A stretch of 64,000 nt of DNA from Actibacterium ureilyticum. GTDB taxonomy: Bacteria > Pseudomonadota > Alphaproteobacteria > Rhodobacterales > Rhodobacteraceae. Under the pieces are notes generated by a model. The model did not search any database. It was not told where the DNA came from and saw only the letters and a program-made list of their open reading frames with translations. The position numbers and the translations under genes were made by a program. The DNA lies in the NCBI RefSeq assembly GCF_002285435.1, contig NZ_NSBT01000037.1, positions 372,001 through 436,000 of the forward strand, written 5' to 3'. Below, one piece after another: positions 57,551-64,000 of the stretch; within the stretch, counting starts at the first letter, position 1; every line of letters starts with the position of its first letter.

Positions 57551-58573
57551 ATGCCCGACGGGGCTGCGCCTGTCCTTGATGTCAGGGACCTGAAGACCGT
57601 GTTTCACACTCGGTCCGGAGAGGTCCATGCCGTGAACGCCGTCAGTTTCGCCCTGAAGCCGGGCGAGCTGCTGGGGGTGGTCGGCGAAAGCGGCTCGGGC
57701 AAATCGGTGACGATGATGTCGCTGATCGGCCTGCTGCCCACACCCCCGGCCGAGCTGCGCGGCGGTCAGGTCCTGTTCGATGGCGAAGATCTGTTGAAAG
57801 TGCCCGACAAGCGGCTGCGCGCCTTGCGGGGCAAGCGGATCGGCTTCGTGTTTCAGGATCCCATGACCTCGCTCAACCCCGTGTTCACGGTGGGGTTCCA
57901 GATCATGGAGCCGCTGCGCAAGCATATGGGCATGACCAAGGACCAGGCCCGCAAGCGGGCGCAGGAATTGCTGGAGCTGGTGGGCATTCCCGATGCCGCG
58001 CGGCGGTTGAAGGATTTCCCGCACCAGTTTTCCGGCGGGATGCGCCAGCGGGTGATGATTGCCATCGCGCTGGCCTGTGACCCCGATGTACTGATCGCCG
58101 ACGAGCCCACCACCGCGCTGGACGTGACGATCCAGGCGCAGATCCTGGAGCTGATGAAAGAACTGCGCGAACGGCTGGGCATGGCGGTGATCTGGATCAC
58201 CCATGATCTGGGCGTCATTGCCGAGATCGCCGACCGCGTGCTGGTGATGTATGGCGGTCAGGTGGTCGAACAGGCCCCGGTGGCCGAGCTGTTCGGCAAC
58301 CCCCAGCACCCCTATACCCGCGCGCTGTTGCAGACCGTACCCAGCCTGACCGGCGCGCGCGAGGAGCGGCTGCACGTTATCGAGGGGCAGCCGCCGATCC
58401 TGCGCGCGGCGCCGCAATCCTGCCCGTTCCGCGACCGTTGCACCCATGCCTTCGACCGCTGCGCCCGCGAAAACCCGGCGCGACGACCGGTCGGCCCGGG
58501 CCATGACGCGGCCTGTTTCTGGGACGCCCCCGCCAACCGCCCCCATCACGAACCAAAGGCCGCGATCCCCTGA
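57551..58573 (+). CDS. Peptide ABC transporter ATP-binding protein (DppD/OppD type)
   Basis: One of two ATPases energising a peptide importer. The 340-residue protein has Walker [11 protein letters not shown], the signature [12 protein letters not shown], Walker [13 protein letters not shown] and the switch histidine WITHDLG. The C-terminal oligopeptide/dipeptide domain has the CPFRDRC cysteine cluster (about 288-294) typical of OppD/DppD. First gene of a five-gene operon; its stop overlaps the next start (TGATG). Confidence 0.95.
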   Translation: MPDGAAPVLDVRDLKTVFHTRSGEVHAVNAVSFALKPGELLGVVGESGSGKSVTMMSLIGLLPTPPAELRGGQVLFDGEDLLKVPDKRLRALRGKRIGFVFQDPMTSLNPVFTVGFQIMEPLRKHMGMTKDQARKRAQELLELVGIPDAARRLKDFPHQFSGGMRQRVMIAIALACDPDVLIADEPTTALDVTIQAQILELMKELRERLGMAVIWITHDLGVIAEIADRVLVMYGGQVVEQAPVAELFGNPQHPYTRALLQTVPSLTGAREERLHVIEGQPPILRAAPQSCPFRDRCTHAFDRCARENPARRPVGPGHDAACFWDAPANRPHHEPKAAIP

Positions 58574-59634
58574 TGCTGGATATGTCCGACGCCCGCAAAC
58601 TGGTCGAAATACGTGGATTGAAGATGCATTTCCCGATCTTCTCGGGGCTGCTCAGACGCCAGAGCGGTGCGGTCAAGGCGGTCGACGATGTGAGCTTCAC
58701 GATCTACGAGGGCGAGACACTGGGCCTGGTGGGTGAAAGCGGCTGTGGCAAGTCGACCTGCGGGCGGGCGGTGCTGCGGCTTTACGATGTGACCGAAGGC
58801 TCGATCCGCATCGACGGGGTCGAGATCGCGCAGGCCGATCCGGCCCAACTGCGCGGCCTGCGCCCGACCATGCAGATGGTGTTCCAGGACCCGCAGGCCA
58901 GCCTGAACCCGCGCATGACCCTGGCCAGCATCATCGGCGAGCCGCTGGACGAACACACCAAGCTGGGCAAGGCCGAGAAGCTGAACCGCGTCTATGAGCT
59001 GATGGATGCGGTCGGGCTGAACCGGGCTTTCGCGCATCGCTATCCGCACGAGTTTTCCGGCGGCCAGCGGCAGCGGATCGGGATCGCCCGGGCGCTGGCG
59101 CTGCAGCCCAAGTTCATCGTCTGCGACGAACCCATCGCGGCGCTGGACGTGTCGATCCAGGCGCAGGTGGTGAACCTGCTTGAGAAACTGCAGGACGAAT
59201 TCGGCCTGACATATCTGTTCATCAGCCACGATCTGAGCATGGTGCGCCATATCGCCGACCGGGTGGCGGTGATGTATCTGGGCAAGATCGTGGAAACCGC
59301 CCCGCGCGAGGCGCTTTATGCGGCCCCTGCCCATCCCTATACCCGTGCGCTTTTGTCGGCGGTGCCCGAACCCGACCCGCGGCGCGAGGCGCGCAAGGAC
59401 CGGATCATCCTGAAGGGCGATGTCCCCTCGCCCGCGAACCCGCCCAAGGGCTGCAATTTCTGCACCCGCTGCCCCGAAGTGATGGAGATCTGCCGCGAAG
59501 CAGAGCCCGACACGTTCGAGGTCACACCGGGCCAATTCGTGGCCTGTCACCTTTATGCCCAGACGAATTCCGAACAGACCGCCGGTCAAGCGGCGGCGAC
59601 CGAGGCACATAAGAGCATCCAACAAGGAGATTGA
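58573..59634 (+). CDS. Peptide ABC transporter ATP-binding protein (DppF/OppF type)
   Basis: Second ATPase of the importer, 353 residues. It has Walker [12 protein letters not shown], the signature [15 protein letters not shown], Walker [14 protein letters not shown] and FISHDLSMV, with the C-terminal [14 protein letters not shown] cysteine cluster. A second in-frame ATG three codons later (58582) is possible. Overlaps OppD-type by 1 bp and is followed 1 bp later by the binding-protein gene. Confidence 0.95.
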   Translation: MLDMSDARKLVEIRGLKMHFPIFSGLLRRQSGAVKAVDDVSFTIYEGETLGLVGESGCGKSTCGRAVLRLYDVTEGSIRIDGVEIAQADPAQLRGLRPTMQMVFQDPQASLNPRMTLASIIGEPLDEHTKLGKAEKLNRVYELMDAVGLNRAFAHRYPHEFSGGQRQRIGIARALALQPKFIVCDEPIAALDVSIQAQVVNLLEKLQDEFGLTYLFISHDLSMVRHIADRVAVMYLGKIVETAPREALYAAPAHPYTRALLSAVPEPDPRREARKDRIILKGDVPSPANPPKGCNFCTRCPEVMEICREAEPDTFEVTPGQFVACHLYAQTNSEQTAGQAAATEAHKSIQQGD

Positions 59635-59635
59635 C

Positions 59636-61333
59636 ATGCGATTCAGAACTGCCCTTTTGGGGGCTGTGGCGTTGACCGCGCTGACCGGGGCCGCTTCTGC
59701 GGAACGCGGCTCGGACGGCCAGGTGAACATCATCTATTGGCAAGCCCCATCGATCCTGAACCCGTTCCTGTCGGGCGGCACGAAAGAGGTCGAAAGCGCC
59801 TCGCTCGTGATCGAGCCGCTGGTGCGTTTCGACGAGACCGGCGAGATGGTGCCGTGGCTGGCCGAAAGCATCCCCACCGTGGAAAACGGCGGCGTGGCCG
59901 AGGACCTGACCAAGATCACCTGGACCCTGAAGGAAGGCGTTCTGTGGTCGGACGGCACGCCGCTGACGGCCGAGGACGCGGTCTTTACCTGGGAATACTG
60001 CACCCACCCCGAAGGCGGCTGCGCGCAGTCGTCCTATTTCGACGGGGTGTCGTCGGTAGTGGCCGTGGATGACCGCACGATCGAGGTGAATTTCGCCGCG
60101 CCGAAGCCCTTCCCCTATACCGCGTTCGTGGGCTCGGAAAGCCCGATCATCCAGAAGGCGCAATTCGCCGACTGTCTGGGCGCCAAGGCCCCCGAATGCA
60201 CCGAAGCGAATTTCGCCCCCATCGGCACCGGCCCCTTCGTGGTGACCGATTTCCGGCCCAATGACGTGGTCCAGTTTGCCGCCAACGAAAACTTCCGCGA
60301 GGCCGGCAAGCCCGCCTTTGCCACCGTGCTGTTCAAGGGCGGCGGCGATGCCACCGCAGCGGCGCGGTCGGTGATGGAAACCGGCGAGTTCGACTATGCC
60401 TGGAACCTGCAGATCGACCCCAATGTGCTGTCGTCGATGGAGGCCAAGGGCCTGGGCAAGGTGGTGACGGCGTTCGCGACCTCGGTCGAGCGGATCCATG
60501 TGAACCAGACCGATCCGAACCCGTCGCTGGGCGCCGAGCGCGCGACGTTGGCGCATCCGCACCCGTTCCTGACCGACCCGACGATCGGCCAGGCGCTGTC
60601 GATGGCGATCGACCGGTCGCTGATCGCGGATGTGGGCTATGGCGCGGGCGGTCAGCCGACCTGTAACGTGCTGCCGGCCCCGGCGGCCTATGCCTCGACC
60701 GCGAATGACGGCTGTCTGGTGCAGGATATCGAGGGCGCCAAGAAGCTTCTGGACGATGCAGGCTGGGTCCCCGGCCCCGATGGCGTGCGGGTCAAGGATG
60801 GCGTGCGGCTGTCGCTAACCTATCAGACATCGACCAACGCGGTGCGTCAGGACACGCAGGCGCTGGTGAAACAGTGGTGGTCGGAAATCGGCGTGGAAAC
60901 CGAGCTGCGCAATATCGACGCCTCGGTCTTCTTCGGCGGCGATCCGGGCAGCCCGGACACGTTCCAGAAGTTCTATGCCGATGTCGAGATGTACACCAAC
61001 AACTTCGCCGGTGTGGATCCCGAGGCCTATATGGCCAACTGGCGCTGTTCGGAAATCCCCAGCCCCGAAACCCAGTGGCAGGGATCGAACATGCAGCGTT
61101 TCTGTTCCGAGGAATATGACGCGCTGGTCGACAAGATGTCGCAAACCGCCAATCTGGAAGAGCGCGGCGCGCTGGCCAAGCAGATGAACGATATGCTGAT
61201 GCAGTCCTATTCGATCATCCCGCTGATCCACCGCGGCAACCCGTCGGCCCATGCCGTCACGCTGGAAGGCGTGCGCATGAACGACTGGGACAGCGAGATC
61301 TGGAACATCAAGGACTGGTCGCGCGCCAAGTGA
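59636..61333 (+). CDS. Peptide ABC transporter substrate-binding protein
   Basis: Periplasmic SBP_bac_5 protein that delivers oligopeptides to the permease; 565 residues with a signal peptide (about 1-22, ending ASA). Family signs are VNIIYWQAPSILNPFLSGG at the start, the WTLKEGVLWSDGTPLTAEDAVFTWE core (in parts LKEGVLWSDGTPL), and SMAIDRSLI. The substrate range cannot be read from sequence. The start at 59636 gives the signal peptide. After its stop a hairpin (61343-61367) precedes the first permease gene. Confidence 0.94.
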   Translation: MRFRTALLGAVALTALTGAASAERGSDGQVNIIYWQAPSILNPFLSGGTKEVESASLVIEPLVRFDETGEMVPWLAESIPTVENGGVAEDLTKITWTLKEGVLWSDGTPLTAEDAVFTWEYCTHPEGGCAQSSYFDGVSSVVAVDDRTIEVNFAAPKPFPYTAFVGSESPIIQKAQFADCLGAKAPECTEANFAPIGTGPFVVTDFRPNDVVQFAANENFREAGKPAFATVLFKGGGDATAAARSVMETGEFDYAWNLQIDPNVLSSMEAKGLGKVVTAFATSVERIHVNQTDPNPSLGAERATLAHPHPFLTDPTIGQALSMAIDRSLIADVGYGAGGQPTCNVLPAPAAYASTANDGCLVQDIEGAKKLLDDAGWVPGPDGVRVKDGVRLSLTYQTSTNAVRQDTQALVKQWWSEIGVETELRNIDASVFFGGDPGSPDTFQKFYADVEMYTNNFAGVDPEAYMANWRCSEIPSPETQWQGSNMQRFCSEEYDALVDKMSQTANLEERGALAKQMNDMLMQSYSIIPLIHRGNPSAHAVTLEGVRMNDWDSEIWNIKDWSRAK

Positions 61334-61342
61334 CCGAACACC

Positions 61343-61367
61343 CGGGCGGCCTGTTGCGGGCCGCCCG
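61343..61367 (+). promoter_or_regulatory. Intraoperonic hairpin between binding protein and permease genes
   Basis: A 9-bp perfect stem, CGGGCGGCC (61343-61351) with GGCCGCCCG (61359-61367), has a 7-base loop and no T-run. It may stabilise the upstream transcript so the binding protein is made in excess, a common arrangement. Confidence 0.5.
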
Positions 61368-61396
61368 AGCCTTCGGCCCAACCGGGGAATTCGTGC

Positions 61397-62404
61397 ATGT
61401 TCACCTATACCGTGCGGCGGTTGCTACTGGCGATACCGACCCTGCTGTTCATATCGCTGATCATCTTCCTGCTGCTGGATCTGGCGCCGGGCGATCCGAC
61501 GGCGCAATTGCCGCTGACGATCCCGCCCGAGGTGCGCGAGAAGATCCGCGAAAGCCTGGGCCTGGGCCAGCCGGTCTATGTGCGCTACCTGCTGTGGCTG
61601 AAACAGTTTCTGGTGGCCGAGCCGTTGCATGTGTTCGACACGATGTTCGGCACCGGCTTTGCCGACGGGATGCAGCGCGTGATCTCGTGGCAGACGCGCA
61701 GCCCGGTGGCCGATATCATCGCCCAGCGGATGCCGCAGACGCTGTGGGTTGTGGGCCTGTCCTATGTCATCGGGACGCTCATCGCGCTGCCCATCGGCAT
61801 CATCTCGGCCTATCGCCAATACAGCTGGTTCGATCAGATCGGCGCGCTGGTGTCGATGATCGGCTATTCGGTGCCGACCTTTTTCACCGGTGTGCTGCTG
61901 ATCGTGGTCTTTGCGGTGAACCTGGGGTGGTTCCCGTCGATCTATGACACGACCCATGTGGTCGACAGCTGGGACGCTTTCGTGTTTCAAGTGCGCCAGA
62001 TGGCGATGCCGGTCTTCGTGCTGGCGCTGTACAATGCCGCGCAGATCAGCCGGTTCATGCGTGCGTCCATGCTGGACAACCTGGCGCAGGATTACGTCCG
62101 CACCGCCCGCGCCAAGGGTATGAGCGAGAAGGTCGTCGTGCTGCTGCATGTGCTGCGCAATTCGATGATCCCGGTCGTGACCGTGATCGCGCTGGGGGTG
62201 CCCACGATCTTTGGCGGGGCGATCATCACCGAACAGGTGTTCAAGGTGAACGGGCTGGGCCAGCTTCTGATCACCGCGATCTATGCCAATGACATCCCGA
62301 TGGTGCAGACGCTGACCTTCATCTTTGCGGTGCTGATCGTGCTGTTCAACCTGATTGCCGACGTCCTGTACGGGATGCTGGACCCGAGGATCCGCTATGA
62401 CTGA
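61397..62404 (+). CDS. Peptide ABC transporter permease (DppB/OppB type)
   Basis: Inner-membrane channel subunit, 335 residues with six hydrophobic helices. The N-terminal helix is MFTYTVRRLLLAIPTLLF-like, followed by the periplasmic DLAPGDPT and QPVYVRYLLWL, and the cytoplasmic EAA loop YVRTARAKGMSEK, which contacts the ATPases. It overlaps the next permease gene by 8 bp. Confidence 0.94.
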   Translation: MFTYTVRRLLLAIPTLLFISLIIFLLLDLAPGDPTAQLPLTIPPEVREKIRESLGLGQPVYVRYLLWLKQFLVAEPLHVFDTMFGTGFADGMQRVISWQTRSPVADIIAQRMPQTLWVVGLSYVIGTLIALPIGIISAYRQYSWFDQIGALVSMIGYSVPTFFTGVLLIVVFAVNLGWFPSIYDTTHVVDSWDAFVFQVRQMAMPVFVLALYNAAQISRFMRASMLDNLAQDYVRTARAKGMSEKVVVLLHVLRNSMIPVVTVIALGVPTIFGGAIITEQVFKVNGLGQLLITAIYANDIPMVQTLTFIFAVLIVLFNLIADVLYGMLDPRIRYD

Positions 62405-63323
62405 GCCGACCGCCGCCGCCCCCCTGTCCGACCCGGCCAACCGCCCGCCCCGCAACCAGTGGTGGGATGTGCTGGACCAGTTCCGCACCCATCGCGGCGC
62501 GCTGATCGGGGCCATCGTGTTCATCGTAATGGTCGCCACCGTGCTGCTGGGGCCGTGGGTCTGGTCCATCGACCCCACCTATATCGATATTCGCGCCCGC
62601 AATCAGGGGCCGACATTCGCCCATCCGCTGGGCACCGACCAGCTGGGTCGCGACATGCTGGCGCGCATGATGGCGGGCGGCAAGGTGTCCATCGCCGTGG
62701 GCTTCACCGCGATGCTGCTCAGCCTGTTTCTGGGCACGCTGATCGGGTTGCTGGCGGGGTATTTCAAGAACCTCGACGGGCCGCTGATGCGGTTTACCGA
62801 CCTGTTCCTGGCCCTGCCCCTGCTGCCGCTGCTGCTGGTCATGGTCATGCTGTTCCGCGAGGCGCTGTCGGCACGGTTCGGCCCCGAAACCGGGGTGTTC
62901 ATCCTGATCGTGGTGGCCATCGGCATCACCAGCTGGATGCAGACCGCGCGGATCGTGCGGGGCGACGTTCTGGCGCTGAAGGAACGTGAGTTTGTGCTGG
63001 CGGCGCGGTCCATCGGCACGCCTTCGCGCCGGATGATCCTGCGCCATATCCTGCCCAATGTGATGTCGCCGGTCATGGTGTCTGCCACGCTGGGCATCGC
63101 CAATGCGATCATCACCGAAAGCGCGCTGTCCTTTCTGGGCCTGGGCTTTCCGCCCGATTTCCCGACCTGGGGGCGGCTGCTGTTCGACGCGGTCGATTAC
63201 CTGCAGCAATATCCCAGCCGGGTGATCTGGCCGGGGCTGGCGATCTCGCTGACGGTGCTGAGTGTCAATTACATGGGCGACGGGTTGCGCGATGCGCTGG
63301 ATCCGCGCATTCGGGGGCGCTGA
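62397..63323 (+). CDS. Peptide ABC transporter permease (DppC/OppC type)
   Basis: Second channel subunit, 308 residues. GTDQLGRDMLARMM, the EAA loop AARSIGTPSRRMILRHILPN and SFLGLGFPPDFPTWG are typical. The ATG at 62397 overlaps the upstream permease gene by 8 bp. It ends the five-gene transporter. Weak inverted sequence (TTGGCC at 63329-63334, GGCCAA at 63377-63382) follows, without a T-run. Confidence 0.94.
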   Translation: MTEPTAAAPLSDPANRPPRNQWWDVLDQFRTHRGALIGAIVFIVMVATVLLGPWVWSIDPTYIDIRARNQGPTFAHPLGTDQLGRDMLARMMAGGKVSIAVGFTAMLLSLFLGTLIGLLAGYFKNLDGPLMRFTDLFLALPLLPLLLVMVMLFREALSARFGPETGVFILIVVAIGITSWMQTARIVRGDVLALKEREFVLAARSIGTPSRRMILRHILPNVMSPVMVSATLGIANAIITESALSFLGLGFPPDFPTWGRLLFDAVDYLQQYPSRVIWPGLAISLTVLSVNYMGDGLRDALDPRIRGR

Positions 63324-63481
63324 GCTTTCTTGGCCCGGCGGCGGCAAACCGCGCCGGTTCGGACCGCCACAGGGCGGCCAAGGCAAATAAAACCGAATAT
63401 ACGCCCGCCCCCCGCCCCGGCAGACCGTGACGCCGGGAATCCGGCCCCGGCCATATGGTTTTTCCGCAACCCGCCGGGCTG

Positions 63482-63516
63482 GCGGAATTATATTCCGCTT
63501 ATCAAATTATATTCGG
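63482..63516 (+). promoter_or_regulatory. Operator-like repeat upstream of the YeeE/YedE gene
   Basis: GCGGAAT-TAT-ATTCCGC is an inverted repeat with 7-bp arms (63482-63498). AATTATATTC occurs at 63486-63495 and again at 63505-63514, 19 bp apart, about two helical turns. The surrounding region is AT-rich. It resembles a paired regulator site, possibly of a sulfur-responsive ArsR-type repressor given the downstream gene; the regulator's identity is inference. Confidence 0.45.
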
Positions 63517-63586
63517 CCATTCACATGCTTGATTTCCTGAATAACAGCGGTATTTCGGACGAAATTCCCGCTGCCGGAGAAATCCC

Positions 63587-64000
63587 ATGTTCGAGAGCCT
63601 TGGTTTCGAAACCCTGACCGCCCCGCAAGCCGCCATCTGGTTCGGCCTGATGCTGGGCGTGGCCTTTGGTGCATTGGCCGAGGTGACGCGGTTCTGTTTC
63701 CGCCGGGGCATCGTGGGCCCCGCGGCCGAACGCCGCCCTGCTTTGGGCGTGTGGCTGACCGCGCTGGCCGCCGCCGTTCTGGGCACCCAAGGGGCCGTCG
63801 CCATGGGCTGGATCGGGTTTGACGATCACCGCTTCATGGCCGCCGATCTGCCCTGGCTGGCCCTGATCGTGGGCGGGCTGCTGTTCGGGGCGGGCATGGT
63901 CCTGACACGCGGCTGTGCCTCGCGCCTGACCGTGCTGGCAGGGTCGGGCAACCTGCGCGCGCTGTTGGTGCTGGTGGTCTTTGCCGTCACGGCGCACGCG
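63587..64000 (+). CDS. YeeE/YedE family membrane protein, 5' part
   Basis: The first 138 residues of a membrane protein cut by the window edge; the frame is open to base 64000. It starts at ATG 63587 with GGAGA 6 bases upstream. Hydrophobic helices span about residues 13-32, 53-75 and 88-108, with a further one at 122-137. Cys37 (RFCFRRG) and Cys110 in RGCASRLT match the cysteine motifs of YeeE/YedE transporters, which take up thiosulfate or related sulfur compounds. The repeat at 63482-63516 probably controls it. Confidence 0.82.
   Translation, partial: MFESLGFETLTAPQAAIWFGLMLGVAFGALAEVTRFCFRRGIVGPAAERRPALGVWLTALAAAVLGTQGAVAMGWIGFDDHRFMAADLPWLALIVGGLLFGAGMVLTRGCASRLTVLAGSGNLRALLVLVVFAVTAHA

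Overview
This 64-kb window is a GC-rich chromosomal segment of an alphaproteobacterium, most likely a member of the Rhodobacterales (Rhodobacteraceae/Paracoccaceae). The evidence is the codon style, a VPLPA-type C-terminal sorting signal, a small Hint-like protein, the glnB-glnA pair, and an nuo (complex I) locus with DUF5333/DUF5337-type accessory genes followed by birA-coaX-rnj. It is mostly housekeeping DNA. I see no prophage, transposase, CRISPR array or rRNA.

Layout. 1-2155: end of a fatty-acid synthesis cluster (acpP, fabG, fabD, minus strand). 2327-5074: a cytochrome b561-YceI fusion, a glycosyltransferase and a stand-alone YceI protein. 5199-6630: ribosomal operon rpsF-rpsR-rplI with promoter, leader hairpin and terminator. 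6648-9766: a GNAT acetyltransferase, trigger factor, a helical protein of unknown function and tRNA-Leu(UAG). 9899-11847: a mini Hint-like protein and a bifunctional NAD(P)HX repair enzyme that carries an in-frame palindromic repeat. 11873-13905: glnB-glnA. 14237-19426: an orphan membrane-anchored protein, a methyltransferase, an EEP-family nuclease/phosphatase, an alpha/beta hydrolase-OsmC fusion and a VPLPA-CTERM protein.

19488-43346 is one long minus-strand block with nuoA to nuoN (14 subunits) and 12 interspersed accessory genes, continuing into birA, coaX and rnj. The accessories include a sulfotransferase between nuoC and nuoD, three divergent copies of a small secreted DUF5333-like family, a protein sharing its C-terminal helix-hairpin domain with NuoE, a DUF5337 membrane protein, a pentapeptide-repeat protein, a DUF3291 protein, a carboxymuconolactone-decarboxylase-like protein and several small membrane proteins or lipoproteins. 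Spacing is tight, often with 1-11 bp overlaps, so most accessories should be co-transcribed with complex I.

43575-57315: an orphan protein made of exact 32-residue repeats, a GST, a DegT-family aminotransferase, gph, the amino-sugar pair glmU-glmS, a PNPOx-like protein, an AlkD-like protein, a second copy of the palindromic repeat, an acyl-CoA synthetase, a lipoprotein, moaA, a secreted protein and two M20 peptidases. 57551-63323: a five-gene peptide ABC transporter (ATPase, ATPase, binding protein, two permeases), divergent from the M20 peptidases. 63587-64000: the start of a YeeE/YedE-type membrane protein, cut by the window edge, behind an operator-like repeat.

The strongest leads are the 32-residue-repeat protein, the covarying palindromic repeat with one copy translated inside a gene, and the accessory gene set of the nuo locus.
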